Of a DNA stretch of 64,000 nucleotides, positions 15,906-24,871 are shown in pieces. Made by a program: the position numbers and the translations under genes. The DNA is from an uncultured Lachnospiraceae bacterium (GTDB taxonomy: Bacteria > Bacillota > Clostridia > Lachnospirales > Lachnospiraceae). Below the pieces are notes generated by a model, which was not told the origin of the DNA, searched no databases, and saw only the letters and a list, made by a program, of their open reading frames with translations. Location of the stretch: contig CAJTLU010000003.1 of NCBI GenBank assembly GCA_910577175.1, forward strand, positions 99,851 to 163,850, in the 5' to 3' direction. How positions within the stretch are numbered: position 1 is the first letter of the stretch; every line of letters starts with the position of its first letter.

Positions 15906-16916
15906 TTAACGCTCTCCGAGCTGCAGATTCGGTACTGCGTTCAAATCCAGCCCGTGCCGCACTCCTTTTTGAAATTCGTAATATGCTGCTGCGCCAATCA
16001 TTGCCGCATTATCCGTGCAAAGAACCGGCGACGGACAGAACAGTTCTATTTTCTCCTTTTTGCAGGCTGCCTGCATCCCGGCACGCAGAGCGGAATTCGA
16101 GGCTACGCCGCCCGCCAGCGCAAGCTTTTTCATACCGGTATTCTTTTCCGCTGCCATTGTCTTTTCTACCAGCACATCGACGACCGACTTCTGGAACGAA
16201 GCTGCCACATCCGCAGGATTCACTTCAATTCCCTGCATGGCCGACTGGTTCAGATAGTTTAACACGGCAGACTTTACGCCGCTGAAGCTGAAATCATACG
16301 GCGAATCCGCAATCTGTCCCCTCGGAAACGCAATGGCATGCGGATTTCCTTCTTTAGCAAGCTGATCAATCTTTGGTCCTCCCGGATACCCGAGTCCGAT
16401 GGCACGGGCAACCTTATCAAAGGCCTCTCCTGCCGCATCGTCATGGGTTTTCCCGAGAATCTCATAAACGCCATAGTCCGCTACGCGCACCAGATGCGTA
16501 TGACCGCCTGAAACCACCAGACAAAGAAACGGAGGCTCAAGCTCTTTGTTTTCAATATAGTTTGCGGAAATATGCCCTTCAATGTGGTGCACACCAACCA
16601 ACGGAAGTTTTGCCGCATAGGCAAGCGCCTTTGCGTATGCCACGCCGACTAACAGCGCCCCCACTAACCCCGGTCCATAAGTCACTGCAACCGCATCCAC
16701 ATCTTCTAACGCCATGCCGGCCTCAGAGAGCGCCCGCTCCACTACATAGTCAATATGCTCCATATGCTTGCGGGATGCAATTTCCGGAACTACGCCGCCG
16801 TATAAGGTATGTATGTCTATCTGTGAGGAAATTATACTCGACAATACGGTTCTTCCATTTTCTACTACCGCTGCTGCCGTTTCGTCACAGGACGATTCAA
16901 TTGCCAGGATTCTCAC
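15906..16916 (-). CDS. tsaD: tRNA t6A37 threonylcarbamoyltransferase
   Basis: TsaD, with TsaB and TsaE, moves the threonylcarbamoyl group onto adenosine 37 of ANN-decoding tRNAs. The 336-residue product shows ILAIESSCDETAAAVV, the metal-site motif GVHHIEGHI, VSGGHTHLV, and the ATP-binding region GGVASNSALR; length is typical. I chose a GTG start at 16916, because GGAGGAGGGG lies six bases upstream; an ATG 20 codons earlier lacks a good site and would overlap the preceding gene by 80 bp. Partners tsaB and tsaE lie a few genes upstream in the same run. Confidence 0.95.
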   Translation of the reverse strand: MRILAIESSCDETAAAVVENGRTVLSSIISSQIDIHTLYGGVVPEIASRKHMEHIDYVVERALSEAGMALEDVDAVAVTYGPGLVGALLVGVAYAKALAYAAKLPLVGVHHIEGHISANYIENKELEPPFLCLVVSGGHTHLVRVADYGVYEILGKTHDDAAGEAFDKVARAIGLGYPGGPKIDQLAKEGNPHAIAFPRGQIADSPYDFSFSGVKSAVLNYLNQSAMQGIEVNPADVAASFQKSVVDVLVEKTMAAEKNTGMKKLALAGGVASNSALRAGMQAACKKEKIELFCPSPVLCTDNAAMIGAAAYYEFQKGVRHGLDLNAVPNLQLGER

Positions 16917-17484
16917 TGTCCCCTCCTCCGTCTTCTGCAGTCCTCCACCCCAGGATTTTATACCGTTTGTCCGCATCCCTGCGCATCACCAGTGTCCGGG
17001 AAGCCGTACCTCTTCCGCTTCCGCCGGTCGTAATAAACTGCAGCTGGATAGAAGCATATTCTACGGAATCACTTTTCCACTTTTCTACATTGCTGGCGCG
17101 GTCCACCACATAGCCCGCAAAAACAATTTTCTTCTCCGCCGCTTCCGCCAGATCTTCCTTCGTCACCTCAAGAAGCTCCTCGTAAGGATTTAACTCCGCA
17201 AACTCCTCATCAAACATCTGGAGCTGCATCTGTACCAGCGTTTCTAACTGCTTCTCCGTCGTATTCTTGTCATAAATGCCCTTTACGATATCACAGTACA
17301 GCTCTGCCACCGCATACGGGGTAGGAGGATAATTCTTCTCCAGGTCTCTTGCAATGACCTGCTCCGCCACTGTCCCGGCAGGCTCTATCTCTTCCCTGTC
17401 CAACCGGTCGATGTACCAGTACAATGCGATGATTCCGAGCGCCAGAACCAGAATGACAACAATTGTTCCTATCCGTTTTTTCAT
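16897..17484 (-). CDS. Uncharacterised membrane-anchored protein
   Basis: The 195-residue product has one N-terminal helix (KKRIGTIVVILVLALGIIALYWYI) and an extracytoplasmic or periphery-located domain of about 165 residues with PTPYAVAELYCDIVKGIYD and later LQFITTGGSGRGTASRTLVMRRDADKR in shorter conserved-looking blocks. I believe similar proteins occur beside tsaD in Lachnospiraceae, but no function is known to me. The start at 17484 follows GGAGGTGCCT at good spacing; 28 further upstream codons are open but lack support. Its end overlaps the tsaD start by 20 bp, implying translational coupling. Confidence 0.75.
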   Translation of the reverse strand: MKKRIGTIVVILVLALGIIALYWYIDRLDREEIEPAGTVAEQVIARDLEKNYPPTPYAVAELYCDIVKGIYDKNTTEKQLETLVQMQLQMFDEEFAELNPYEELLEVTKEDLAEAAEKKIVFAGYVVDRASNVEKWKSDSVEYASIQLQFITTGGSGRGTASRTLVMRRDADKRYKILGWRTAEDGGGDSENPGN

Positions 17485-17515
17485 AGGCACCTCCTTTTTT
17501 ACAATGCGCACCGGA

Positions 17516-18430
17516 TTACTCCGTCTTATCAAACTCCAGGAGCGTCGTTTTTCCGTCCTTCCCTGCAAACGCCGCAGGAAAAATTTTCCTTACCGCAGGG
17601 ACATACTCCTCCGGGCGAATCAACGACGGGCTGTAATGTGTCAGCCACAATTCCTTCGCCTCTGCCTCCTTTGCCAGCTTTGCCGCCTCATAAAACGTCA
17701 TATGCTTATGCTCTAACGCCTTCCCAAGCCGGTCCTCCTCCCCGTACATTCCTTCACAGATAAACAAATCCGCTTCCTTTGCATGGATGGCAATGGACTT
17801 TGTCGGCCTTGTGTCCGTACAGTAGGAAAGACGGATGCCTCGCCGCGGCGGCCCGAGTACCATCTCCGGCGTAAAGACTGCACCGTCCTCCTCTATCGTC
17901 TCTCCCTTCTGCAAACGGTTCCAGTACTTCTTCGGAACCTCATGCTTTTGTGCAAGCTCCGGAAAAAACCGTCCCGTCCGGCGTACCACAAGCGAATAGC
18001 CATAGCATGGCACATTGTGATTTACTTTATAAGCCTCTATCTCATAGCCGTGGCAGAAAATCGTCTCCTCCGGCTCTGTAAGCTCACGAAATTGAAGCGG
18101 AAACGGCAGCTCCGGGGCAATCACCCGCAGCGCGCCGACCACCCGCTCCAGCCCCTTCGGACCGATTACCGTCACCGGCTCCGTGCGTTCCGCGTTTCCC
18201 ATAGAAAGCAAAAGCCCTGGCAGTCCGCTGATATGGTCTCCATGGTAATGGGTAAAACAAATAACATCAATCCCATGAAAGCTCCATCCCTTTTCCCGGA
18301 TTGCGACCTGCGTCCCCTCGCCGCAGTCAATCAGCAGACCGCTTCCGTTTAACCGCGTCATCAGCGCCGTCAGCCGGCGATTCGGAAGCGGCATCATTCC
18401 TCCGCTTCCCAGCAAACAAACTTCTAACAT
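17516..18430 (-). CDS. rnz: Ribonuclease Z (tRNA 3' processing)
   Basis: This metallo-beta-lactamase fold endonuclease trims the 3' end of tRNA precursors. The 304-residue protein has the metal motif FTHYHGDHISGLPG, the N-terminal LLGSGGMMPLPNR, later histidines (NHNVPCYGYS; HKHMTFYEAA; LTHYSPS) and the family length of about 305. The start follows AGGAGGTTTT and overlaps the end of the zinc-ribbon gene by seven bases. It sits among t6A modification genes, a natural tRNA-maturation grouping. Confidence 0.94.
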   Translation of the reverse strand: MLEVCLLGSGGMMPLPNRRLTALMTRLNGSGLLIDCGEGTQVAIREKGWSFHGIDVICFTHYHGDHISGLPGLLLSMGNAERTEPVTVIGPKGLERVVGALRVIAPELPFPLQFRELTEPEETIFCHGYEIEAYKVNHNVPCYGYSLVVRRTGRFFPELAQKHEVPKKYWNRLQKGETIEEDGAVFTPEMVLGPPRRGIRLSYCTDTRPTKSIAIHAKEADLFICEGMYGEEDRLGKALEHKHMTFYEAAKLAKEAEAKELWLTHYSPSLIRPEEYVPAVRKIFPAAFAGKDGKTTLLEFDKTE

Positions 18431-18651
18431 AAAACCTCCTGCTTTTTTTCTATTTTCACAGGCACTTTAAACTGCTTTATCCACGCATCATAACATTCTT
18501 CACATAAAATAATATGATGAATCTGCAAATCCTTTTCGGAAAAATATCCCCACTCCTTGCAAATATGAAGCGCGTCCTCCGTCACAGTCTTTCCGCTTCT
18601 GGTTGTCCGCAATACCCGTCCGCAGCAATTACAAATCTCTTCCTCTTTCAT
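18424..18651 (-). CDS. Small zinc-ribbon protein
   Basis: The 75-residue protein carries two cysteine clusters, ICNCCGRVL near the N-terminus and LCEECYDAW near residue 52, spaced as in a zinc ribbon, and a conserved-looking centre EDALHICKEWGYFSEKD. It is probably a zinc-binding adaptor or nucleic-acid-associated protein; the exact role is unknown. AAAGGAG lies eight bases before the ATG. The stop codon lies within the start of rnz, so the two are translationally coupled. Confidence 0.75.
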   Translation of the reverse strand: MKEEEICNCCGRVLRTTRSGKTVTEDALHICKEWGYFSEKDLQIHHIILCEECYDAWIKQFKVPVKIEKKQEVLC

Positions 18652-18699
18652 CCACTACACTCCTTTCGTTCCCCCATAGTGCAATTATACCTCTTTTTC

Positions 18700-19179
18700 C
18701 TAAAAAAGTGTAGTGGTAATAATTGTGGAAGGGCACCCTGTGCGCTTCATCAATACTGCATTTTCCCTCGGTTCCTCATAATAATCCTTCCGGATTCCGG
18801 TCTCCCGGAATCCAAGCTTTTCATAAAGCGCCCTTGCTGCCTGATTCCCTTGCCGTACTTCCAGAAAATACTCCTTTACTGCCCTCGCATTTCCTTCTTC
18901 CATAAGTGCTGTCAGCAAAGCCGTTGCAACGCCGCTGCCCCTCGCAGGCGCCGCAGTACAGACATTGGTAATATCTGCCTCCTCCCCGGCACAAAGAAGA
19001 ACACAATATCCCGCAAGCATTTCCGCGTCCCGCAACACCAAAACAATATAATTATCATCGGAAAGCAGCTGTTCAAATGCCGCAAGACTCCAGGGTCTGG
19101 AAAAATTTTCTGCCTCCAATGCCGCAACCTCCGCCACATCTTCCGCACCCATCCGCCGAATCTGCCAGTCCTTTTTCAT
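18700..19179 (-). CDS. rimI: Ribosomal-protein-alanine N-acetyltransferase
   Basis: This 159-residue GNAT acetyltransferase has the acetyl-CoA binding motif ARGSGVATALL, preceded by the beta-4 strand DITNVCTAAPA, and ends FLEVRQGNQAARALYEKLGF, the typical RimI C-terminal region. RimI acetylates the N-terminus of ribosomal protein S18. Its place beside tsaB and tsaE is a common bacterial arrangement (tsaE-tsaB-rimI-tsaD). The start follows GGGAGGATGTT. A GNAT with another protein substrate cannot be excluded. Confidence 0.88.
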   Translation of the reverse strand: MKKDWQIRRMGAEDVAEVAALEAENFSRPWSLAAFEQLLSDDNYIVLVLRDAEMLAGYCVLLCAGEEADITNVCTAAPARGSGVATALLTALMEEGNARAVKEYFLEVRQGNQAARALYEKLGFRETGIRKDYYEEPRENAVLMKRTGCPSTIITTTLF

Positions 19180-19254
19180 AACATCCTCCCAAAAAGCCGC
19201 TTTCTGCCTGACTTTGCCTTGATATCTCCTGTGTCCTCTGCCGGATACCGGCGC

Positions 19255-19983
19255 TTACTCTGCATCGCCCTGCAACTTACGCTCTTTTTCCTCACGTTCC
19301 CGCTCTGCCTGCGACTTGCGCAGATATACCGGCACAAACTCCGCTGCAGTCTGCAATTCTCCTCTCGCCGCATATCCGAACGCACACGCCGCCAGAGACG
19401 CCGCGCGCTGCTTCCCAAGATGAACCGGCACAAGGAAAAATGGTACCGTTGTCATTTTTTCTAACGTCTCCCGGTATACATCAACTCCGTCGCCAAGATA
19501 TGTGACCGGTTCCCCCCTGCGGTTTACCTCCGCAAGCATTTCCTCCACCGACACGGCACGCTGCGCAGTCAGACAGTCCATTGCCACGCCTTCCCTGTCC
19601 CAGCGGTACAGCCCGGTATAAACCTGCGAACGTCTGGCATCCATTAACGGGCAGATTACTCCTCCGGCTCCGCACAGGTTCCAGGCAAGCATCTCGGTCG
19701 TCGGAACGGCAATCAAAGGCTTTTTCAATGCTTGTCCCAGCCCCTTTGCCGTAGCAGCCCCGATGCGGAGTCCGGTAAAAGAGCCGGGACCCGCGCTCAC
19801 TGCAATCGCATCAATCGTGGCAAGGTCTGTTTCTGTCATTCTGATAATCTCATCAATCATTGGCAGTAATGTCTGCGAATGTGTTTTTTTGTAATTCGTC
19901 GTATACTCTGCCAATACTGCTTCTTCGGTGGCAACTGCCGCGGAAGCAGTCAGCCCCGAGCTGTCAATTGCCAAAATCTTCAT
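19255..19983 (-). CDS. tsaB: t6A biosynthesis protein TsaB
   Basis: TsaB is the non-catalytic partner of TsaD in tRNA t6A formation. The 242-residue product begins KILAIDSSGLTASAAV and has TDLATIDAIAVSAGPGSFTGLRIG and MDARRSQVYTGLY, all diagnostic. The ATG at 19983 was chosen because GAGGTG lies six bases upstream; a GTG three codons earlier is in the same frame. It follows tsaE by ten bases, the tsaE stop being within its ribosome-binding region. A charged C-terminal tail (ERERE-EKERK) is longer than usual. Confidence 0.93.
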   Translation of the reverse strand: MKILAIDSSGLTASAAVATEEAVLAEYTTNYKKTHSQTLLPMIDEIIRMTETDLATIDAIAVSAGPGSFTGLRIGAATAKGLGQALKKPLIAVPTTEMLAWNLCGAGGVICPLMDARRSQVYTGLYRWDREGVAMDCLTAQRAVSVEEMLAEVNRRGEPVTYLGDGVDVYRETLEKMTTVPFFLVPVHLGKQRAASLAACAFGYAARGELQTAAEFVPVYLRKSQAEREREEKERKLQGDAE

Positions 19984-19993
19984 TGCTTTCACC

Positions 19994-20416
19994 TCATGGC
20001 TTTTCTATCGTTATCCGCCGGTATTCTGTTCCTTTCTCCAGATCCTTGCGGATGCAGACCCTTGTTGCATGTTCCGGCAGAAGCTCCTCTATCAGCTCCG
20101 CCCACTCCACAATGCACACGCCGTTGCCGAAAAAATAGTCCTCGTAGCCGATTTCCTCCATTTCCTCCGGCTCCTGTATGCGGTACACATCAAAATGATA
20201 AAACGGAATACGTCCCGTATACTCCTGCACAATCGTAAAGGTCGGGCTGTTTACGATATCCGTCACCGAAAGACCTGTGGCAAACCCTTTCGTAAATACG
20301 GTCTTACCTGTACCAAGGTCGCCTGAAAGACAGAATATTTCACCTGCCTGCGCCCTTTCTCCAAGCTGCCTCCCGATTTCATAGGTTTCCTCCGCCGAAT
20401 GGCTCTCCAGTTCCAT
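19994..20416 (-). CDS. tsaE: t6A biosynthesis ATPase TsaE
   Basis: TsaE is a small P-loop ATPase needed for turnover of the TsaB-TsaD complex. The 140-residue product has Walker A GDLGTGKTVFTKGF, the family motif SPTFTIVQEY, the acidic HFDVYRIQ, and CIVEWAELIEELLP. Length is typical. It is preceded by AAAGGAG and is tightly followed by tsaB. Confidence 0.94.
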   Translation of the reverse strand: MELESHSAEETYEIGRQLGERAQAGEIFCLSGDLGTGKTVFTKGFATGLSVTDIVNSPTFTIVQEYTGRIPFYHFDVYRIQEPEEMEEIGYEDYFFGNGVCIVEWAELIEELLPEHATRVCIRKDLEKGTEYRRITIEKP

Positions 20417-20440
20417 AAACGCTCCTTTCCGGCACTGCCC

Positions 20441-20950
20441 TTATTTTTTAATACTACGTCCTGCCACCTTTGCCGTCAGGTGCTTTTGAAACATCTCTCT
20501 GACCTGCGGTTCGCAGGCGGAAAGCTCACGCTTCGGCCAGACACAGGCATATACCCTTCCGGTATACACCATAATCAGAGAACGCGTCTCCTTAATCCGG
20601 AACACATCGCTCCAGGCAAAGGACTCCGATGCCTCCTCCTGGCTCATAGTAATCCCTTCATCGTTTAACACATACTCTAACGGCTTCTGGAACACAGCGT
20701 TTCCAGCCACCTGCTTTTTTGCGCGCAGGTACAGCTGCACCGGATAGAATACGGTGAACAAAAGTGCAAGAAACAGCAATGCCACCGTCTTCACCGGGTT
20801 ATCCTTTCCAAAGCCCATCAAAAGAAGCGCAACCGCGCCTGCCGTAATCAGCACATCCACGATAAGGGAAGCGCCACGGTAGGAATGCTGTAACAGAAAC
20901 AGAAACATATCCTTTACCTTAATCCGGACCGAAAACTTTACTTCATTCAT
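20441..20950 (-). CDS. YcxB-like membrane protein
   Basis: The 169-residue protein has two adjacent hydrophobic helices (about 25-45 and 52-70), a positively charged turn (LRAKKQVAGN) and a C-terminal soluble domain with YVLNDEGITMSQEEASESFAWSDV in separate short blocks, typical of YcxB-like proteins of unknown role. ATG at 20950 was preferred over an in-frame GTG three codons earlier because AAGGAG is better spaced for it. It lies 12 bp after tex. Function is unknown. Confidence 0.7.
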   Translation of the reverse strand: MNEVKFSVRIKVKDMFLFLLQHSYRGASLIVDVLITAGAVALLLMGFGKDNPVKTVALLFLALLFTVFYPVQLYLRAKKQVAGNAVFQKPLEYVLNDEGITMSQEEASESFAWSDVFRIKETRSLIMVYTGRVYACVWPKRELSACEPQVREMFQKHLTAKVAGRSIKK

Positions 20951-20962
20951 CGACTGCACTCC

Positions 20963-23344
20963 TTACAAAATCATTGTCAGCTGGATACGCTTTTTTGCCA
21001 CATCCACGCTTAAGACCTTAACCTCTACAATATCGCCTACGCTGACTGCATCTAGCGGATGCTTGATAAAGCGCTTATCAGACATCTGGGACACATGCAC
21101 CAGTCCGTCCTGATGCACGCCGATATCCACGAACGCGCCGAAATCAATGACGTTGCGCACGGTTCCCTTCAAAATCATACCCTCCGTCAAATCCTTCATT
21201 TCCAGTACATCAGTACGGAGAATCGGCTTCGGCATCTCTTCGCGTGGGTCGCGCCCCGGCTTTTCTAACTCCTTAATGATATCTGTCAACGTAATCTCAC
21301 CGATACCAAGCTCCTCTGCAAGAGCCGCCTTATTCTTAATCTGGCGGCCGATGCCGGAAAGTCCCTCCGGTGTATCTTCCTCTGTCCTCTTTCCGGAAGC
21401 TTTCCTTTCCTCCGGCTGCTTTGTATCCGCAAGCACCGCGCCGCCCATTGCTGCCATCAGTGCCTGTGCCATAGCGGTATTCCCGCCCTTTACGCGCAGG
21501 CGGTTCTCTTTTTCCCGGTTCCGCACCGGAGCATCCTTCGTCTTTGCCGCGCGTCCGGTACGCTCCTGCAGCTTTTTCTGTTCCGCCTGCACCTTCTTGA
21601 TATCTGCCGTCGTGTAGCCGAGCCGGGAAAGAAGCTTCTCTGCCGCCTCATACGACTCCGGATGCACGCTGGTTGCATCTAACGGATTCGTGCCATCATT
21701 AATCCGGAGGAACCCGGCGCACTGCTCATACGCCTTCGGACCGAGCTTTGCTACCTTTAAAAGCTCCTTACGGGTCTGGAACCTCCCGTTCTCCTCACGG
21801 TATGCCACAATATTCTTTGCAATCGGCTTTGAAATACCCGACACATACTCCAATAACGGCGCCGACGCGGTATTCAGGTCCACGCCGACCCTGTTTACAC
21901 AGTCCTCCACGACGCCGGAAAGCGCCTCGGAAAGCTTCTTCTGGTTCATATCATGCTGATACTGCCCGACGCCGATTGACTTCGGGTCAATCTTTACAAG
22001 CTCTGCCAGAGGGTCCTGCAGGCGGCGTGCAATGGAAGCAGCACTCCGCTGTCCCACATCAAAATTCGGAAACTCTTCGGTTGCCAGCTTGCTCGCGGAG
22101 TAAACGGACGCTCCCGCCTCGTTGACAATCACATACTGCACCGGCTTATTAAGCTCCTTCAACAGCTCCACAATTACCGTCTCCGACTCTCTGGACGCCG
22201 TACCGTTTCCGACGGAAATCAGGGTGACATTATACTTTTCAATCAGCTTCTTTAAAATACGTTTGGACTCCTCCACCTTATTCTGCGGCGCGGTCGGGTA
22301 AATCACTACTGTATCGAGCACCTTCCCCGTCGGGTCCACCACGGCTAACTTACAGCCGGTCCGGAACGCCGGGTCCCAGCCGAGCACGGTCTGTCCTGCA
22401 ATCGGCGGCTGCATCAGAAGCTGTACCAGATTCTTCCCGAACACCTTAATCGCTCCGTCCTCTGCCTGTTCCGTAAGCTCGCTGCGGATTTCGCGCTCGA
22501 TTGCCGGCGCAATCAGGCGGCGGTACGCATCCTCGGCGGCTGCGGCAAGCAGCCCGTCGGTATATTCATTCTTCTTTGTAATCACCTTTGTACGCAGATA
22601 CTGCAGAATCCGCTCCTCCGGCGCACTCACCTTCACAGTCAGCACCTTCTCCGCCTCCCCGCGGTTTAACGCCAGAATCCGGTGTCCCGGAAGCTTTGCG
22701 ACGCTCTCTTCAAAGTCATAATACATCTCGTATACGGACTCCGTCTTCTCTTCCTTTGCCGCGGAAACAATCTTTCCCTCCTCCATCGTAAGCTCGCGGA
22801 TATAGCGGCGGTACTCGGCATCATCGGAAATCTGCTCCGCAATAATATCCAGGGCGCCCTCCACCGCCTCCTCCGGCGTCTTAACAGAAAGCGCGGCATC
22901 CTCTGCTTCCTTTACATACTCCGCTGCCGCCTCTGTTGCCGGTGCGGTAAGCTCCTGCAAAAGAAGCAGCTCTGCCAGAGGCTCCAATCCCTTTTCCTTT
23001 GCCACCGTGGCGCGCGTCCTTCTCTTCGGGCGGTACGGGCGGTACAAATCCTCTGCCTCCACCATCGTCTCCGCCGCAAGAATCTGTGCCTTTAACTCCT
23101 CCGTCAGCTTTCCCTGCTCCTCGATACTCCGTAAAATCTGCTCCTTCTTTTCCTCCAGATTTCGCAGATATATCAGGCGCTCGTAAAGATTTCGCAGCAC
23201 CTCGTCATTTAACGCTCCCGTTGCCTCCTTCCGGTAACGCGCGATAAACGGAATCGTATTTCCCTCGTCAATCAGCTTTATAGTAGCCGCTACCTGCTCC
23301 GTGCGGATGCCAAGCTCGTTTTTTAACTGTTCACAGATATCCAT
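20963..23344 (-). CDS. tex: Tex-family RNA-binding transcription accessory protein
   Basis: The 793-residue protein has the Tex N-terminal helical region (TIPFIARYRKEATGALND), a YqgF/RNase H-like core (GWDPAFRTGCKLAVVDPTGKVLD in pieces), helix-hairpin-helix motifs (TASAPLLEYVSGISKPIAKNI in pieces; KVAKLGPKAYEQCAGFLRI in pieces) and a C-terminal S1 domain (GTVRNVIDFGAFVDIGVHQDG). An insert of about 90 charged residues before the S1 domain (around 605-690) is longer than in most relatives. Tex proteins bind RNA and influence transcription; the exact role varies. It is the first gene of the long minus-strand run. Confidence 0.93.
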   Translation of the reverse strand: MDICEQLKNELGIRTEQVAATIKLIDEGNTIPFIARYRKEATGALNDEVLRNLYERLIYLRNLEEKKEQILRSIEEQGKLTEELKAQILAAETMVEAEDLYRPYRPKRRTRATVAKEKGLEPLAELLLLQELTAPATEAAAEYVKEAEDAALSVKTPEEAVEGALDIIAEQISDDAEYRRYIRELTMEEGKIVSAAKEEKTESVYEMYYDFEESVAKLPGHRILALNRGEAEKVLTVKVSAPEERILQYLRTKVITKKNEYTDGLLAAAAEDAYRRLIAPAIEREIRSELTEQAEDGAIKVFGKNLVQLLMQPPIAGQTVLGWDPAFRTGCKLAVVDPTGKVLDTVVIYPTAPQNKVEESKRILKKLIEKYNVTLISVGNGTASRESETVIVELLKELNKPVQYVIVNEAGASVYSASKLATEEFPNFDVGQRSAASIARRLQDPLAELVKIDPKSIGVGQYQHDMNQKKLSEALSGVVEDCVNRVGVDLNTASAPLLEYVSGISKPIAKNIVAYREENGRFQTRKELLKVAKLGPKAYEQCAGFLRINDGTNPLDATSVHPESYEAAEKLLSRLGYTTADIKKVQAEQKKLQERTGRAAKTKDAPVRNREKENRLRVKGGNTAMAQALMAAMGGAVLADTKQPEERKASGKRTEEDTPEGLSGIGRQIKNKAALAEELGIGEITLTDIIKELEKPGRDPREEMPKPILRTDVLEMKDLTEGMILKGTVRNVIDFGAFVDIGVHQDGLVHVSQMSDKRFIKHPLDAVSVGDIVEVKVLSVDVAKKRIQLTMIL

Positions 23345-23546
23345 TCCAGTAATCTCCTCACATCATCTCTCTATCCCGCCAGGGCGCTCCCTGACACCGC
23401 CGTAAGGCAGAAAACCTGCCGCGGCAGCATTTGATTGACACACCCGTAAGCTTCCAGAATCTGCCACGGAGTATTCAAACCTTATCTATCAGTGTAACAC
23501 ATTTTCAACAAAATGAAAAGAGGGAGGAAGCGCAACAGACAAAAAC

Positions 23547-23575
23547 TTGTACTTTCCATGATTTTAGACTATACT
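23547..23575 (+). promoter_or_regulatory. Promoter of the 62-residue ORF
   Basis: TTGTAC (23547-23552) and TATACT (23570-23575) are 17 bp apart, 30 bp before the start codon. The rest of the 23345-23604 gap shows only an ill-defined upstream region for tex. Confidence 0.65.
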
Positions 23576-23604
23576 AATTTGCAAAATGTACTCTGGAGGT
23601 TTCC

Positions 23605-23793
23605 ATGAAAAAAGAATGGAATAAAAGATTTTTGCAGAACGGAGAGGTTTCCGATTGGCTGTTACAGCTTTCCGAACGTGCAAAGAATAATAATATTGGT
23701 GAAATTCACGGAAGCCATGATTACAGAATGGAAAATATTTTGGGGGGTTCTACCTATTGGATGGAACGAATTATGCAAAAAGCAGAAGTCTGA
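23605..23793 (+). CDS. Small protein of unknown function
   Basis: This 62-residue ORF is well supported as a gene: a promoter at 23547-23575, GGAGGT six bases before the ATG, and a strong terminator shortly after. The product is charged and soluble (MKKEWNKRFLQNGEVSDWLL, ending YWMERIMQKAEV), with no signal peptide or Cys clusters. I do not recognise the family. It stands alone on the plus strand between tex and the ankyrin array, both on the minus strand. Confidence 0.6.
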   Translation: MKKEWNKRFLQNGEVSDWLLQLSERAKNNNIGEIHGSHDYRMENILGGSTYWMERIMQKAEV

Positions 23794-23830
23794 CAGATTT
23801 TCCTTAACTAAACGCTGTCTTCCGCTTATA

Positions 23831-23864
23831 AACCGGGGCTGTCGCACGAAGGGCAGCCCCGGTT
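23831..23864. terminator. Bidirectional terminator
   Basis: AACCGGGGCTG and CAGCCCCGGTT form an 11-bp stem around a 12-base loop. It lies between the small plus-strand gene and the end of the ankyrin array on the minus strand. Confidence 0.8.
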
Positions 23865-23878
23865 TGTTGCTGTAGTTA

Positions 23879-24859
23879 CTAATTTTCTGCGCCTGCCATA
23901 AGAAGCTGCCCTACAATCTCATCATAGCCCGCTTCCGAAGCATAATAAAGCGCGCTGTGCTGTTCGTTGTCAACTGCATTCACATCTGCGCCCTTTTCAA
24001 TCAGCAGCGCTGTAAAATCATTTCTGCCGCTTTTTGCTGCACAAATCAGCGGAGTCTGCCCATCCGAAGTCTTTTCATTGATATCGGCGCCGGCTTCCAG
24101 TAACGCTGTACCGATAAACTGCTCACCGCTGTCTGCGGCAACATGCAGCGGCATTACGCCGTTGATATTCGACATATTGGTTTTTGCACCGGCCAAAAGC
24201 AGCTTCTCGGTAATGACAAGATTTGCCCTGCGTACCGCAAGAAACAGCGGGGTCTCTCCGTCATCATTGACCTTGTTGACATCTGCGCCCTTTTCGATAA
24301 GCACCTTAACGACCTCAACACGGTCCTCCCAGCAGGCATGATGCAACGTGGTATTGCCGTAGATGTCGGCATGCTCCTCTGCATCTTGCGAAAGCGCCTT
24401 CACAAGCTCCCTGAGCCCCGCAGAGGTTGCATAATCAATCGCCTTGTTGTTGTTATTATCCTTGAGCTCGACATCTACTCCGTCGTATTTGAGGAATTTA
24501 AGCGCTGCGTCTGTCTTGCCGCTTTGCGCCAGCATCATAAGCGGGGTAACCCCCTCCTTGTCGGCACAGTTGACATCGGCGCCCGCTCCGACGAGCAAAT
24601 CAATAATCTCGTAATTCCCTGCCTCTCCCGCAAAATGCAACGGATACCGCACTCTGATATTCGCGAGATTGACGTCCGCGCCGCCTTCAATCAGCATTTT
24701 CACCAAATCACGCGAATTTTTCATGCACGAATAGATCAACGGGGTGTTGCCGGATTCGTCGCGCTTATTTACGTCTACGCCGCCGCGCTTCAAAAACATC
24801 TGTACGACGCTTTTCTGGTTGTTTTTGCATGCCTGTAAAAGCATATTGTCCATCTGCAT
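23879..24859 (-). CDS. Ankyrin-repeat protein (326 residues)
   Basis: The whole protein is about nine ankyrin repeats of the standard 33-residue type (GNTPLIYSCMKNSRDLVKML; GVTPLMMLAQSGKTDAALKFL; GNTTLHHACWEDRVEVVKVL; GQTPLICAAKSGRNDFTALL). There is no signal peptide, membrane helix or catalytic domain, so it should act in the cytoplasm by binding another protein. It is the last gene of the five-gene array and differs from the other three ankyrin proteins in lacking their acidic N-terminal domain. Confidence 0.88.
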   Translation of the reverse strand: MQMDNMLLQACKNNQKSVVQMFLKRGGVDVNKRDESGNTPLIYSCMKNSRDLVKMLIEGGADVNLANIRVRYPLHFAGEAGNYEIIDLLVGAGADVNCADKEGVTPLMMLAQSGKTDAALKFLKYDGVDVELKDNNNNKAIDYATSAGLRELVKALSQDAEEHADIYGNTTLHHACWEDRVEVVKVLIEKGADVNKVNDDGETPLFLAVRRANLVITEKLLLAGAKTNMSNINGVMPLHVAADSGEQFIGTALLEAGADINEKTSDGQTPLICAAKSGRNDFTALLIEKGADVNAVDNEQHSALYYASEAGYDEIVGQLLMAGAEN

Positions 24860-24871
24860 ATTTTTTTCTCC

